Positions 50,924 through 59,694 are shown, numbered from the stretch's first letter. The stretch is 64,000 nt of DNA from an uncultured Acidaminococcus sp. (GCA_900538365.1 UPXT01000007.1:7095-71094); one strand, 5' to 3'. Notes: generated by a model from the sequence alone, not told the origin. Made by a program: numbers and translations.

Positions 50924-52003
50924 GTGAACACGATGGCGAACATGAATGACCGCTATATGGAAGAATATGAAGCGGCCCGCAGCGGCAAACCCAGCATCCA
51001 GGAAACGCTGACCAAGGCGCAGAAACAGGAACAAAAGAAAAAACGGCACCGCTATGAAAAAATAGGCGCCGCCCTCCTCGTCCTGATCGGTGCCGCAAGT
51101 TGGTACTTCTTCTACTATACCCAGACGCCGCAGTACACAATCAAAGAAATCCAAAAAGCAGTCCAGCAGCATGACGCCGTAACGGTCCACCAAAAAGTTG
51201 ACATGGACGGCCTGCTTTCCAAAAGTACCGACGCCGTACGCGATGCCGAGTGGGAGCTCAATCCAGACAGCGAGTTCACGGAAGAAGACAAACCCGAATT
51301 CATCAAGCACATGAAAGAAGTCATCGATAACGGCATCCTGACCGGTGACTGGACCGACTCCTACCAAAAGACCCATCCCGAGCGGGCCCTCAAGGTCAAC
51401 CTGGGAGACCTTTCCCTGACCGAGATCAAGGACGTGAAGACGCAAAAAGACGAAGCCCTGGTCAACATCAAGATGAAAAACGATGCCAATAAGAGCGATG
51501 ATATCCTCGTCCTGCGCCTGCGCAAAGACAAAAAAGGCTGGAAGCTCGAAGAGATCATGAACCTCAAATGGTACTATACCAAGATCCTCAAAAAAGAAGG
51601 CGTGACGAAAAAAGAAAGCACCCCCACCCCGGGAACGGACGCCGCCCTCTATGAGGCCGTCAAAAACAAGATTGCCGAAGAAGTCCCAGAAGCCAAAGTC
51701 ATCTTGAACCAACTGCCACAGGCATCGGGCACGAACGGAGCCAAGGAAATCACGCCGGAAGACGCCAAAAAAGTCGAGGACGCCGCCCAAAAAGTTCAGG
51801 TCATCCTGGAAAAACCGGTTGCCGGCAAAGTCCTCCGCTCCCTGCTGGAACATCAGGATGAACTGCAGGCAAAGACCCAGCAGCTCCTCGAAAAAGTCCA
51901 GAACGGGAACAACACCAAGGAAATCGTGGACCAGCTGAAACAGAACGAGACCCTCCTGGAATGGGGAAACAAGATCCTTACCTGGGTCATCAATAACTTA
52001 TAA
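50924..52003 (+). CDS. Single-pass membrane protein with large Lys/Glu-rich domain, unknown function
   Basis: A 359-residue protein. It has a charged cytoplasmic N terminus (1-43), one transmembrane helix (about 46-66, IGAALLVLIGAASWYFFYY), then a soluble domain. PQYTIKEIQKAVQQHDAVTVHQKVDMDGLL and a following block resemble the DUF2939-type fold of small alpha/beta repeats (about 70-215). The remainder is helical and very rich in Lys, Glu and Gln, probably coiled coil (about 225-359). The GTG at 50924 has AGGA at 6 nt; the ATG at 50933 is possible. No function can be assigned. It ends at an intrinsic terminator. Confidence 0.75.
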   Translation: MNTMANMNDRYMEEYEAARSGKPSIQETLTKAQKQEQKKKRHRYEKIGAALLVLIGAASWYFFYYTQTPQYTIKEIQKAVQQHDAVTVHQKVDMDGLLSKSTDAVRDAEWELNPDSEFTEEDKPEFIKHMKEVIDNGILTGDWTDSYQKTHPERALKVNLGDLSLTEIKDVKTQKDEALVNIKMKNDANKSDDILVLRLRKDKKGWKLEEIMNLKWYYTKILKKEGVTKKESTPTPGTDAALYEAVKNKIAEEVPEAKVILNQLPQASGTNGAKEITPEDAKKVEDAAQKVQVILEKPVAGKVLRSLLEHQDELQAKTQQLLEKVQNGNNTKEIVDQLKQNETLLEWGNKILTWVINNL

Positions 52004-52007
52004 CCAT

Positions 52008-52036
52008 AAGGACGTAAGCACTTGCCGCTTGCGTCC
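52008..52036 (+). terminator. Intrinsic terminator after the membrane protein gene
   Basis: Stem AAGGACGTAAGC/GCTTGCGTCCTT followed by TTTT. Confidence 0.85.
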
Positions 52037-52569
52037 TTTTTTGCTGTTTCTTATAGCGGAAAACCGCATGCTGGGTTGTTGATCATTCCACTTGAACTGA
52101 AATTAGCGATTTCAGTTGGCCTCTGCCATAGCGCCTTGCCTGCCCAAAAGGACGGACATAGAAAACTCTTCCTTTTCTACTAAAACTAGTAGGAACAGGA
52201 GGATTGCTGTCATCTAAAGAATTCATTCTATCCAAAGAATTCTCTCCTTCGTTATAAAAGTCTTCCCTCACGTACATCGTGACAGGCTGGGGAGAGGATC
52301 TTGATGGATTCTTCCACGACGCGGCAGACGGACCTTGCCGCCAGCTTGACCGCACGGAACTCAAGGCAGCCGTGTACCTGCAGCAGCGCTCAAACCCCAG
52401 CTGCCGATCAAGGAGATAGAAGGAAACCTGCCGTCTGGAGCTTCAGAAGAGCCACGAAAGCACCCGCATCTTATCCCTCCTGTTTTGTAGATGAACAGTC
52501 CTTATCCGAGAAGCATCACCAGCTTTCCAGTGTCCCTCCTCTGCTTCATGGCCGCCCTTCACAAAAAAA

Positions 52570-52597
52570 GACCGAACACAGTTTCCTGCATTCGGTC
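52570..52597 (-). terminator. Intrinsic terminator after the orphan binding-protein gene
   Basis: Stem GACCGAATGCAG/TGTTCGGTC on the minus strand followed by TTTTTTT. Confidence 0.8.
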
Positions 52598-52627
52598 AGG
52601 TTGGCCTATGATGGCTGTTTTGTTTTT

Positions 52628-53467
52628 TTACAGCCCCAGGGCTTTTTCTGCGCTTTCCGGCAGTTCCGGCGCTTCCTGGTTGAACCATTTCTTATAGAGT
52701 TTGGCATACGTGCCATCTTTTTTCATGTCCGCAATGGCTTTATTGATGGCATCCTTGAGTTCTTTATCGTCTTTGTTCAGGACAAAGCCCAAGAGTTCCG
52801 ATTTGGAGTCAGGGATAGGGATGACACGGACTTTTCCTTTGCCTTTACCTTCAAGGGTGGAAAAATATTCACCGACCGGTTTATCGACAATGGCAGCGGG
52901 TGCATTGCCAACCTGGACTTCGAGAAGGGCATTGGCACTGGAGTCGAACTGTTTAGCCTCCATGCCGTGGCTTTCGGCGTATTTGGCGCCTGTTGTGCCA
53001 ACCATAACGGCGACGTTCTTGCCCTTAAGGTCAAGAGCCGACTGGACAGGACTATCCGTGGGAACAACAATGGCCAGTTTCGATTCGTAAAAAGGCGCCG
53101 CAAAGGCAACTTTCTTGGCCCGCTCTTTTGTCATGGTCATACCTGTAGCGGCAACATCGACTTGTTTTGATTGGATGGCTGGAATGATGCCGTTAAAAGG
53201 AATATTTTCCATCTGCGGATTGCGGCCAAGGCGCTTTGCCACTTCCCGGATCATATCGATTTCCATGCCTTTGTAATCACTTTCGTCGCCACTGGTGCCT
53301 TTATCTTTAAATTCAAAAGGTACATAGGTCGCGTTCGTCGCAATCCTGAGGACTTTTTGATTGTCCCCGTTTTTTGCCGTCTCTTTATTGGTACTGCAGG
53401 CTGCGATTGATAGGGCAAGCACCGTACCCAGTCCGGCGGCAAGAAGTTTTTTATAGATTCTTTTCAT
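52628..53467 (-). CDS. Orphan amino-acid-binding lipoprotein (family 3)
   Basis: A 279-residue lipoprotein with lipobox SIAAC (C23) and the family-3 fold: RIATNATYVPFEF, YKGMEIDMIREVAKRLG, PFNGIIPAIQSKQVDVAATGMTMT and the hinge VMVGTTGAKYAE. It is divergent from the 33-36-kb binding proteins in sequence and stands alone, with no permease or ATPase. Its promoter carries an ArgR-like box in the same place as the one before the ABC operon, so it may belong to the same regulon and feed the same permease. The ATG follows GGGGAGGTAAT. Confidence 0.92.
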   Translation of the reverse strand: MKRIYKKLLAAGLGTVLALSIAACSTNKETAKNGDNQKVLRIATNATYVPFEFKDKGTSGDESDYKGMEIDMIREVAKRLGRNPQMENIPFNGIIPAIQSKQVDVAATGMTMTKERAKKVAFAAPFYESKLAIVVPTDSPVQSALDLKGKNVAVMVGTTGAKYAESHGMEAKQFDSSANALLEVQVGNAPAAIVDKPVGEYFSTLEGKGKGKVRVIPIPDSKSELLGFVLNKDDKELKDAINKAIADMKKDGTYAKLYKKWFNQEAPELPESAEKALGL

Positions 53468-53495
53468 GATATTACCTCCCCATAATCATGGCATT

Positions 53496-53524
53496 ATTAT
53501 ACAACTAAGCGAATTTTTATGCAA
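53496..53524 (-). promoter_or_regulatory. Promoter with ArgR-type operator (orphan binding protein)
   Basis: On the minus strand: TTGCAT, 17 bp, TATAAT. TTGCATAAAAATTCGC (53509-53524) fits the ARG-box pattern at all but one position and lies as in the 33.8-kb promoter. Confidence 0.6.
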
Positions 53525-53776
53525 TAATAATCAGTCGCATGACTTTGCTGTGATCACATCGGGAAAAGGACCTTTCCCTCATACGCAGGAGGCGAAGCTG
53601 CCTCAGCCTCCCTTCTTGCGGCTCTCATTTCTTGTGTTCAATGAAGTCAACGCCCTTTCGGCATCACTTACATCAAAGCAGCCCCATTCGCTGGTCCACC
53701 TTAAGAAGACGCATGGCGGCCGATTTCAGTCTTATTCGGATGGACCGGCAACGCATTTCTTCTTATCATGAAACAT

Positions 53777-53816
53777 GCCCCATCGCTTTCAAACAGCTTA
53801 TTGAGGCGATGGGGGC
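53777..53816 (-). terminator. Hairpin after lpxI, probable end of the lpx operon
   Basis: 10-bp stem GCCCCATCGC/GCGATGGGGC. Only a weak T-run follows on the minus strand, so the call is tentative. Confidence 0.5.
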
Positions 53817-53861
53817 ACGCAGGACCACGGCAGCCCGGCGCAATCACAGGCCGAGTGTCTT

Positions 53862-54692
53862 TTATCTTCCAGCGGTTTCCTCACTCATGGAAACGACAAC
53901 GAGGTTATGCTCATTGGCAAGGGCAAGGGCCTGTTCTCTTTCCACAAAAAGAGTACGGCCGGTTTCCATGACGATGCCGGCACAGCCTGATTCAATCATG
54001 GATTCCATGGTCTTTACACCTACACCGGGCACATCAAAGCGATGATCCTGAGCCGGTTTGGCCGTCTTTGCGACAATGGCCCCCCTGCCCAGGCTGCCGC
54101 CGCGCTTGATGCAGGCATCGGTACCTTCGATGGCTTCCACGGCCATAATGGCCATGTCTTTGACGACGACCGTTTGACCAATATCAAGACCGCCAATCTT
54201 TTTAGCCATCCTGAAACCATATTTCATGTCTTCCCATTCCTTATCCGTTGGTTTACGGCGGCTAAGAACACCTTCTTCCGGCATGATGTGCTTGAGGAAG
54301 AGGGTCTGGTCCATGACATGGATTCCCGTCTCTTCCAGTTTTGCCACAAGGGCATTCATGATGGTGTCGTCATGACGATCCGGCAGGGACATAAGGAGCT
54401 TTACAGCCTGCCAGTCCGGAATGAGGATGCCTCCTTTGTAGAGGATTTCTTTTGTCACCTTGCCAATCATGGTGACTTCGCTGACCCCTTCATTTTTGAG
54501 GGTGCTGAAGATTTTCCCAACTTTGCCGATATTGATTGCATAAAAGACGTCGGCTTCCTTGGGGAGGTCTTCATGGGTTTCGGGCACAAGGGCGATAGCG
54601 ACGGTGCGGTAACCAGCCTGTTTGGCACCGCGTACGACGTCAACAGGCAAGTGTCCTACGCCAGCAAGGACGCCTAAGGTCTTTTCCATCAT
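53862..54692 (-). CDS. lpxI: UDP-2,3-diacylglucosamine pyrophosphatase LpxI
   Basis: A 276-residue enzyme that hydrolyses UDP-2,3-diacylglucosamine to lipid X and UMP, the fourth step of lipid A synthesis. The N-terminal GVLAGVGHLPVDVVRGAKQAGY and the C-terminal block KRGGSLGRGAIVAKTAKPAQDHRFDVPGVG match the LpxI (DUF1009) family rather than LpxH. The ATG has GGGAGGGAG at the right distance, and it lies 4 nt after lpxA. lpxB, the usual next gene, does not follow; an orphan binding-protein gene does. Confidence 0.95.
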   Translation of the reverse strand: MMEKTLGVLAGVGHLPVDVVRGAKQAGYRTVAIALVPETHEDLPKEADVFYAINIGKVGKIFSTLKNEGVSEVTMIGKVTKEILYKGGILIPDWQAVKLLMSLPDRHDDTIMNALVAKLEETGIHVMDQTLFLKHIMPEEGVLSRRKPTDKEWEDMKYGFRMAKKIGGLDIGQTVVVKDMAIMAVEAIEGTDACIKRGGSLGRGAIVAKTAKPAQDHRFDVPGVGVKTMESMIESGCAGIVMETGRTLFVEREQALALANEHNLVVVSMSEETAGR

Positions 54693-54696
54693 GGAA

Positions 54697-55506
54697 TCAC
54701 TCCCTCCCGTGGGAGACGGACGAACGGCAAATACCCCGTTCTACGCTGCGTAAAAAGCGCATAAAATGCTCAACTTCTTCGTAGCTGTCAAGTTCCTGTT
54801 CCATAGTGGCAATAGCATCGGGCAGGGAAAGGCCACGTTTATAAAGGATCTTATAAGCCTTTTTCAGCTCCCGGCGAACAGGCATGGCAATTCCTGCACG
54901 GGAAATGCCCACGCTGTTAAGGCCTGCCACGACGGGCGGGTTGCCAGCAACGATGACAAAGGGCGGTACATCCTGGTTGATTCGGCTCATGCCGCCGCAC
55001 ATGCAGTTGCGGCCAATCTTGGTGAACTGGTGCACAGCCGTGAGACCGCCAATGACGGCGCGGTCTTCGACAATGACGTGACCGGCCAGGGTCGCCACGT
55101 TGCTCATGATGACGTTGTTGCCGACAATGCAGTTATGGGCAACATGGGTATAGGCCATCATCAGGACATTGTTGCCGATGCGCGTTTCATTGCCCTCCCC
55201 AACAGCGCGATGGACAGAAGCACATTCGCGGATGGTGACATGGTCACCAATGATGGTCGCCGTATCTTCCCCTTTATATTTAAGGTCCTGGGGCACTTCC
55301 CCAATGCTGGCCCCCTGGAAGAATTCACAGCCTTTTCCGATGGTCGTACGCCCCGTAATGACAACATGCGGATGAATGATGGTCCCTTCCCCAATCTTGA
55401 CATCCGGTCCAATGACTGAATAAGGACCAATCTTTACGTTTGGGCCAATCTGTGCATGCGGGTCGATGATTGCTGTTTCATGAATTAAACTGGAATCTGC
55501 ACTCAT
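54697..55506 (-). CDS. lpxA: UDP-N-acetylglucosamine acyltransferase LpxA
   Basis: A 269-residue trimeric left-handed beta-helix enzyme that transfers a 3-hydroxyacyl chain to UDP-GlcNAc, the first lipid A step. Hexapeptide repeats run from HETAIIDPHAQIGPNVKIG through about residue 190. The catalytic His lies in YTHVAHNCIVGN, and the C-terminal domain is helical. The start follows AAGGGG. It is coupled to lpxI by 4 nt and to fabZ by 17 nt, the conserved fabZ-lpxA order. Confidence 0.96.
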   Translation of the reverse strand: MSADSSLIHETAIIDPHAQIGPNVKIGPYSVIGPDVKIGEGTIIHPHVVITGRTTIGKGCEFFQGASIGEVPQDLKYKGEDTATIIGDHVTIRECASVHRAVGEGNETRIGNNVLMMAYTHVAHNCIVGNNVIMSNVATLAGHVIVEDRAVIGGLTAVHQFTKIGRNCMCGGMSRINQDVPPFVIVAGNPPVVAGLNSVGISRAGIAMPVRRELKKAYKILYKRGLSLPDAIATMEQELDSYEEVEHFMRFLRSVERGICRSSVSHGRE

Positions 55507-55523
55507 ACTGATTCACCCCTTGT

Positions 55524-55964
55524 TTATTGCTTGTTCTCGGCCAGAGCAAAGAAAAAGTCCCCTTCGCAGGCCGGTTCCCCATCGACGGTGCCTTCGCAGT
55601 GGGCAACGCCCATGTTGCCTTTGATTTTCGTAATGACTGCCGTCGTAACGAGCTGATCACCCGGTTTGATTGGACGGCGGAAACGCACCTTGTCAATCTT
55701 GCCAAAGACAGCAATCTTGCCGCGGTTTTCTTCCGGATAAAGCAGCGTCACGCCCCCAACCTGTGCCATGGCTTCAATGAGCAGGACACCCGGCATGATG
55801 GGATTACCCGGGAAGTGGCCCATGAACTGCGGTTCGTTGAAGGTGATATTCTTGATACCCACAGCCCGTTTCATCGGTTCCAGTTCGACCACACGGTCAA
55901 CGAGGAGCATGGGATACCGATGGGGAAGGATTTTTTGGATTTCCTGAATGTCTAACGTAATCAT
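55524..55964 (-). CDS. fabZ: 3-hydroxyacyl-ACP dehydratase FabZ
   Basis: A 146-residue hotdog dehydratase of fatty acid elongation. The catalytic His is in LPHRYPMLLVDRV and the catalytic Glu in GHFPGNPIMPGVLLIEAMAQ. It makes trans-2-enoyl-ACP and competes with LpxA and LpxD for 3-hydroxyacyl-ACP, which explains its place in the lpx operon. The ATG has AAGGAG at 8 nt. Confidence 0.97.
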   Translation of the reverse strand: MITLDIQEIQKILPHRYPMLLVDRVVELEPMKRAVGIKNITFNEPQFMGHFPGNPIMPGVLLIEAMAQVGGVTLLYPEENRGKIAVFGKIDKVRFRRPIKPGDQLVTTAVITKIKGNMGVAHCEGTVDGEPACEGDFFFALAENKQ

Positions 55965-56006
55965 TTTCTTGACTCCTTACTTTCAAAATCTAAGGCGCTG
56001 CGGCGA

Positions 56007-56855
56007 TTACTGGGCCGGATTCGCCTTGCGGTAGGCATCGATTTGGCGGGAAACGCTGTCGTTGAAGGCGTGCCCCGATTTCATACAGATAACATGGGCC
56101 GATATGGGTCCTAACAGATACAAGTCACCAATGACATCAAGGATCTTATGACGGATAAGCTCGTCAGGGAAGCGGACCTTGGACAGGGTTCCCCCATCCT
56201 TAGTAAAGACAACGACATTCTCGACGGTGCCGCCAAGACCAAGGCCCATCTTGCGCAGTTGGGCAATTTCCTCTTCAAAGGCCACGGTTCTTGCCGGAGC
56301 AATTTCCTGGGAGAGCGTATCCCCCGCATCCGTAACATCAAGGACCTGGGTCCCAAGCAGCGGATGGGGATTGATGGAGGTAAAGGTCACGCGAAAGCCG
56401 TCATAAGGCAGGACCACAAGATAGCGGTCGCCGTCATAACAGCTGAAGGCGTGATCAATGGCGTAGACGTGACGCGGTGCGTCCTGTTCAAGAAGGCCTA
56501 TCCTTAAGATAGGATCCATGAAGCCTTTGGCTGAACCATCACCAACAGGCGGTTCGGCGCTGTTCATTTCGATATAGCAGTTATCAATGGCAAGGATGGC
56601 AAGGGCGGCCATGACGTGTTCGATGGTCGTGACGCTGGCTCCGTTTTCAGTCAGCGTCGTGGCTCGTGTCGTTGCCGAAATATTTGAAGCAATGGCCCGC
56701 ACACTGGGCCGGCCCTCAAGATCCGTACGGATAAAGACAATCCCTGTGTCCGCAGGAGCCGGCTTCAGCGTCATCGCAACTGGGTTGCCGGAGTGGAGCC
56801 CAATCCCGTCACAGCAGACATCTGCTTTGAGGGTGTGCTGTTTATTGTTGTCCAT
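56007..56855 (-). CDS. lpxC: UDP-3-O-acyl-N-acetylglucosamine deacetylase LpxC
   Basis: A 282-residue zinc deacetylase, the committed step of lipid A synthesis. The zinc His in TIEHVMAALAIL and the second zinc site with catalytic Asp in ELIRHKILDVIGDL are present, as is GVGLHSG-like GIGLHSGNPV at the start. It is not fused to FabZ, unlike the LpxC-FabZ fusions of some phyla. The ATG follows AAAGGTGA at 7 nt. It follows the acyltransferase gene by 14 nt. Confidence 0.96.
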   Translation of the reverse strand: MDNNKQHTLKADVCCDGIGLHSGNPVAMTLKPAPADTGIVFIRTDLEGRPSVRAIASNISATTRATTLTENGASVTTIEHVMAALAILAIDNCYIEMNSAEPPVGDGSAKGFMDPILRIGLLEQDAPRHVYAIDHAFSCYDGDRYLVVLPYDGFRVTFTSINPHPLLGTQVLDVTDAGDTLSQEIAPARTVAFEEEIAQLRKMGLGLGGTVENVVVFTKDGGTLSKVRFPDELIRHKILDVIGDLYLLGPISAHVICMKSGHAFNDSVSRQIDAYRKANPAQ

Positions 56856-56869
56856 ATTGAATCACCTTT

Positions 56870-57793
56870 CTATGTTCGATTGCCCGTCATGGGCGTGCTG
56901 AAATGCTTGCGGTCACGGTAACGTTTCTTTCCATCCTTCCAGCGGTCATGGACCCAGAACCACATAGCCGGGTCGCGGCGGATTTCCTCTTCGGCAATCC
57001 GGATGAGCTTTTCCATGATAACGTGGCTGTTTTCTTCTCGGCTCAGTTGGGGATCTGCGTGGAAACAGGGATGAATCACGGCCGTAAGCGTCCCATCAGG
57101 CTGATTATGCATGAAAAGCGGGACAATGGGAGCTTTGAAGACCCGTGCCAGCTGGGCTGCCCCATCAGGGACGCGGGCCGGTTTCCCAAACAGTTCAAGG
57201 TGCTCCCCCGTATGGGCAGAATCTTGATCGTAGAGAATTCCTACAAGATGTTTGTCTTTTAGATAACGTCCGATGGAAAGCATACTGCTCTTTCCATGGT
57301 TGTAGGTGACATGCTGGCCGACCATCTGCCGGTATTCGTTGATGAAGCGGTCCGCGTCACCATCGTTTTGTTTGCGGGTGATAGAAAGGATGGGATAGCC
57401 CAGAAGGGCCATACTGGCCCCCAGCATTTCCCAATTTCCGTAATGGGCCGTACACATGATGACGCCGCGGCCTTCGGCATAAGCCTCTTCGAGGTGTTCC
57501 AGGCCTTCGAAGTGGACAAGATTCCTAAAATTGGATTGATTGATGAGGGGATAGCGCAGGACTTCGATGAGCATGCGCCCGAAACGGGTAACGCTCTCCT
57601 TGGCGATGCGTTCTGCTTCAGTCTCAGACACGCCAAGACATTCCTTGACGTTTTCCTTGGCCATATAGCGCCGCCATTTGGGTGTAGCCAACCAGCCAAT
57701 TTGGCCCAAGGCATAGGCCAGGGCATCATTGAAGCAGGTTGGCTGCACGCAGGCAATCCGGCTCATCAGTTTCATGAGGGAATACGCAAGCAT
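56870..57793 (-). CDS. Lipid A late acyltransferase (LpxL/HtrB family)
   Basis: A 307-residue inner-membrane acyltransferase. It has an N-terminal membrane-associated segment, then the HX4E catalytic motif in CTAHYGNWEMLGASMALLG, the RKQNDGDADRFINEYRQM block, KDKHLVGILYDQD and a C-terminal EEIRRDPAMWFWVHDRWKDG that closes the active site. It adds a secondary acyl chain to Kdo-lipid A or its precursor. The location before lpxC is typical for Negativicutes lpx clusters. The ATG follows AAGGAGG. Confidence 0.93.
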   Translation of the reverse strand: MLAYSLMKLMSRIACVQPTCFNDALAYALGQIGWLATPKWRRYMAKENVKECLGVSETEAERIAKESVTRFGRMLIEVLRYPLINQSNFRNLVHFEGLEHLEEAYAEGRGVIMCTAHYGNWEMLGASMALLGYPILSITRKQNDGDADRFINEYRQMVGQHVTYNHGKSSMLSIGRYLKDKHLVGILYDQDSAHTGEHLELFGKPARVPDGAAQLARVFKAPIVPLFMHNQPDGTLTAVIHPCFHADPQLSREENSHVIMEKLIRIAEEEIRRDPAMWFWVHDRWKDGKKRYRDRKHFSTPMTGNRT

Positions 57794-57936
57794 TGCAGCA
57801 GTGCCTCCTTAAGGCAGGGTCTCCTTCTTTGGCACCCCTTCCCGCGGGAATGAGCTGCCCAAAGGGCCCTTGAAAGGATGCGGCGCTGCCTTGGGACAAA
57901 TCAGCCCGAAAGGCGGCCGCGGACCTTTCTCATGAG

Positions 57937-58545
57937 TTAGAAAGTAAAGTTGACACTCCCATAAAGATGATGGGTCCGATAGCCAACTTCAGCTGTCGTA
58001 AATTTAGCAAGGGGAATGGAAGCGCCATAGTTGAAATGGCTGCCGTCATATTCCCCCATAAGGGTCAGGGACTGGCTTCCGATCTTGATGTCCTTTTCAA
58101 TGGCACCAAATCCCTTTTTGTATTGGTCCGTACCAATCCCGCCATGGATCTTAAACCCAAAGGGCAGGGCCTTACTGACGACAACATAACCGCGACGGTC
58201 CTTTTCATCCCCCAAGTCGTCGCCGCCAATGGCAATGGCCGGAGTTACAGGGGTTTCGCGCAGAAGCTCCCATTTCGCACTTACTGTGCTGTAGATATCG
58301 CTGTCTTTCGGGTCAAAGCGGGCGCCGGCCACTTCAAGGCCCAGGGGCAAGGCCACATTGCCATGAAGGATCTGTCCATCCTTTGTCATGTCGTAACCAA
58401 CGGAAACATGGCCCGGTAAACGGACAAAGGCGCTCGGGGTATTAATGATGCCGCTCGTTCCGTTTGGCGTAATCTTGGCTTCTGCCGCTAGCGGCATGGC
58501 AGAAGCCAGCGTCAGGATGGCAAGGGTCGCAACAGTCTTTTTCAT
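57937..58545 (-). CDS. Small YjbH-like outer-membrane beta-barrel protein
   Basis: A 202-residue exported protein. It has a signal peptide (1-22, AAEA cut), then PNGTSGIINTPSAFVRLPGHVSVGYD and repeated short amphipathic strands, ending in ...HLYGSVNFTF. That terminal Phe is the beta-signal recognised by BamA, so it is probably an 8- to 10-stranded barrel. The opening motif is reminiscent of YjbH-domain proteins that help export exopolysaccharide. It sits inside the lpx cluster between lpxD and the acyltransferase, so a link to surface lipid or polysaccharide is possible but unproven. Confidence 0.7.
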   Translation of the reverse strand: MKKTVATLAILTLASAMPLAAEAKITPNGTSGIINTPSAFVRLPGHVSVGYDMTKDGQILHGNVALPLGLEVAGARFDPKDSDIYSTVSAKWELLRETPVTPAIAIGGDDLGDEKDRRGYVVVSKALPFGFKIHGGIGTDQYKKGFGAIEKDIKIGSQSLTLMGEYDGSHFNYGASIPLAKFTTAEVGYRTHHLYGSVNFTF

Positions 58546-58560
58546 GAAACCAAAACTCCT

Positions 58561-59595
58561 TTATTTATCTTCTTTTTTCTCGAGGGTTTCCACGAGTTTT
58601 TCCAGTTTGCGGACTTTTTTCACAAGATCACCGAGCTTACGCTGACTGGCCATCATGCGCAGCCAGTCTACATGGCTCTGCGCCGGGAAGCCAGCCCAGA
58701 CGACATTGTCCGGGACGTCACTGATGATGCCGGTCCGCCCGGCAAAGGTGCAGTTGCTGCCAATCTTGAGGTGGCCTGCGGTAGCAGCCTGACCGCCAAA
58801 AGTCGTATTGTGGCCTACCGTAACAGATCCTGAAATGCCGACGTGAGCCACAAGGATACAGTTTTCGCCGATGATATCGTTATGGCCAACATGGACAAGG
58901 TTATCGATTTTGGTCCCCTTGCCGATGACCGTACTGTCAACGGTAGCACGGTCAATACAACTATTGCAGCCGATTTCGACATCATCACCAACGATGACGT
59001 TCCCCGTCTGAAGGACCTTGGTATGTTTTCCTTCGCTCGTGATATAGCCAAAGCCATCACCGCCGATGACACAGCCAGCCTGGAGGATGACCCGGTCACC
59101 GATGATACAGTTTTCACGAACCGTGACATTCGAATAAAAAGTACAGTCACTGCCCACTTTTGCATGGCGGCCAATATAAACGTGCGGGTAGATGACGGCA
59201 TTATCACCAATCTCGACATCTTGTGCAATATAGGCAAAAGGCAGGATGGCGGCATTTTTTCCAATACGGGCCGTCGGATGGACGAAAGCATACTGGCTGA
59301 TACCTGATTCGATGCTTTCAGGCGGACGGAAGAGCATCAGCAATTTGGCAAAGGCCGCCCGCGGGTTCTTCACGCGAATCAGGGCTTGAGGTCCTTTGAG
59401 TTCTCCTTCTTCAGGAATCATGATGGCGCCGGCCCTGCTCTTACCGGCCAGTTCCAAATAAGGCGGTACGGCAAAGGAAATGTCCGTAGGGCCTGCTTCT
59501 TCAAGGCCGTTCACGCCTGTAAGCTTCAGGGAAGGATCCCCTTGGATAAGGCTACCCTGTAAGAGATCTGCCAATTCCTGCAGCGTTTTTTCCAT
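58561..59595 (-). CDS. lpxD: UDP-3-O-acylglucosamine N-acyltransferase LpxD
   Basis: A 344-residue acyltransferase, the third lipid A step. It has an N-terminal uridine-binding domain (about 1-100), the left-handed beta helix with hexapeptide repeats (about 105-310), the catalytic His in VHVGHNDIIGENC, and a C-terminal helix that continues into a Lys/Glu-rich tail (KKVRKLEKLVETLEKK). The first ATG (59604) touches the AAAGG site, so the ATG at 59595 is preferred. A terminator-like hairpin lies just upstream, so read-through or a second promoter must supply the transcript. Confidence 0.96.
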   Translation of the reverse strand: MEKTLQELADLLQGSLIQGDPSLKLTGVNGLEEAGPTDISFAVPPYLELAGKSRAGAIMIPEEGELKGPQALIRVKNPRAAFAKLLMLFRPPESIESGISQYAFVHPTARIGKNAAILPFAYIAQDVEIGDNAVIYPHVYIGRHAKVGSDCTFYSNVTVRENCIIGDRVILQAGCVIGGDGFGYITSEGKHTKVLQTGNVIVGDDVEIGCNSCIDRATVDSTVIGKGTKIDNLVHVGHNDIIGENCILVAHVGISGSVTVGHNTTFGGQAATAGHLKIGSNCTFAGRTGIISDVPDNVVWAGFPAQSHVDWLRMMASQRKLGDLVKKVRKLEKLVETLEKKEDK

Positions 59596-59694
59596 AGCTA
59601 ACATCCTTTCTTGTGGTTCGTTCAGTCTGGACAGGGCGCTCCCCTGCGTGCCTGTCTATCCCAGAGTGACAAAAATGGACCGTTGGAATACGGG

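Larger units (their letters stand above)
52004..52627. other. Convergent intergenic region with one possible small frame
   Basis: Begins with the terminator at 52008-52036 and ends with the terminator at 52570-52597. On the minus strand a 64-codon frame (52083-52277, MYVREDFYNEGENSL) has a fairly gene-like composition, but no clear ribosome binding site; an imperfect GAATTCTTT repeat and a CAACTGAAAT/ATTTCAGTT hairpin lie inside it. It may be a real small protein or another repeat; confidence in a gene is low. Confidence 0.35.
53468..53861. other. Intergenic region downstream of lpxI
   Basis: Holds the ArgR-like promoter of the binding-protein gene (53496-53524) and a GCCCCATCGC/GCGATGGGGGC hairpin (53777-53816). 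The rest shows nothing recognisable. Confidence 0.5.

Noticed and set aside
53632..54045. 137-codon frame in the gap after lpxI
   Set aside because: Overlaps the 3' end of lpxI in antisense and has no start signal.
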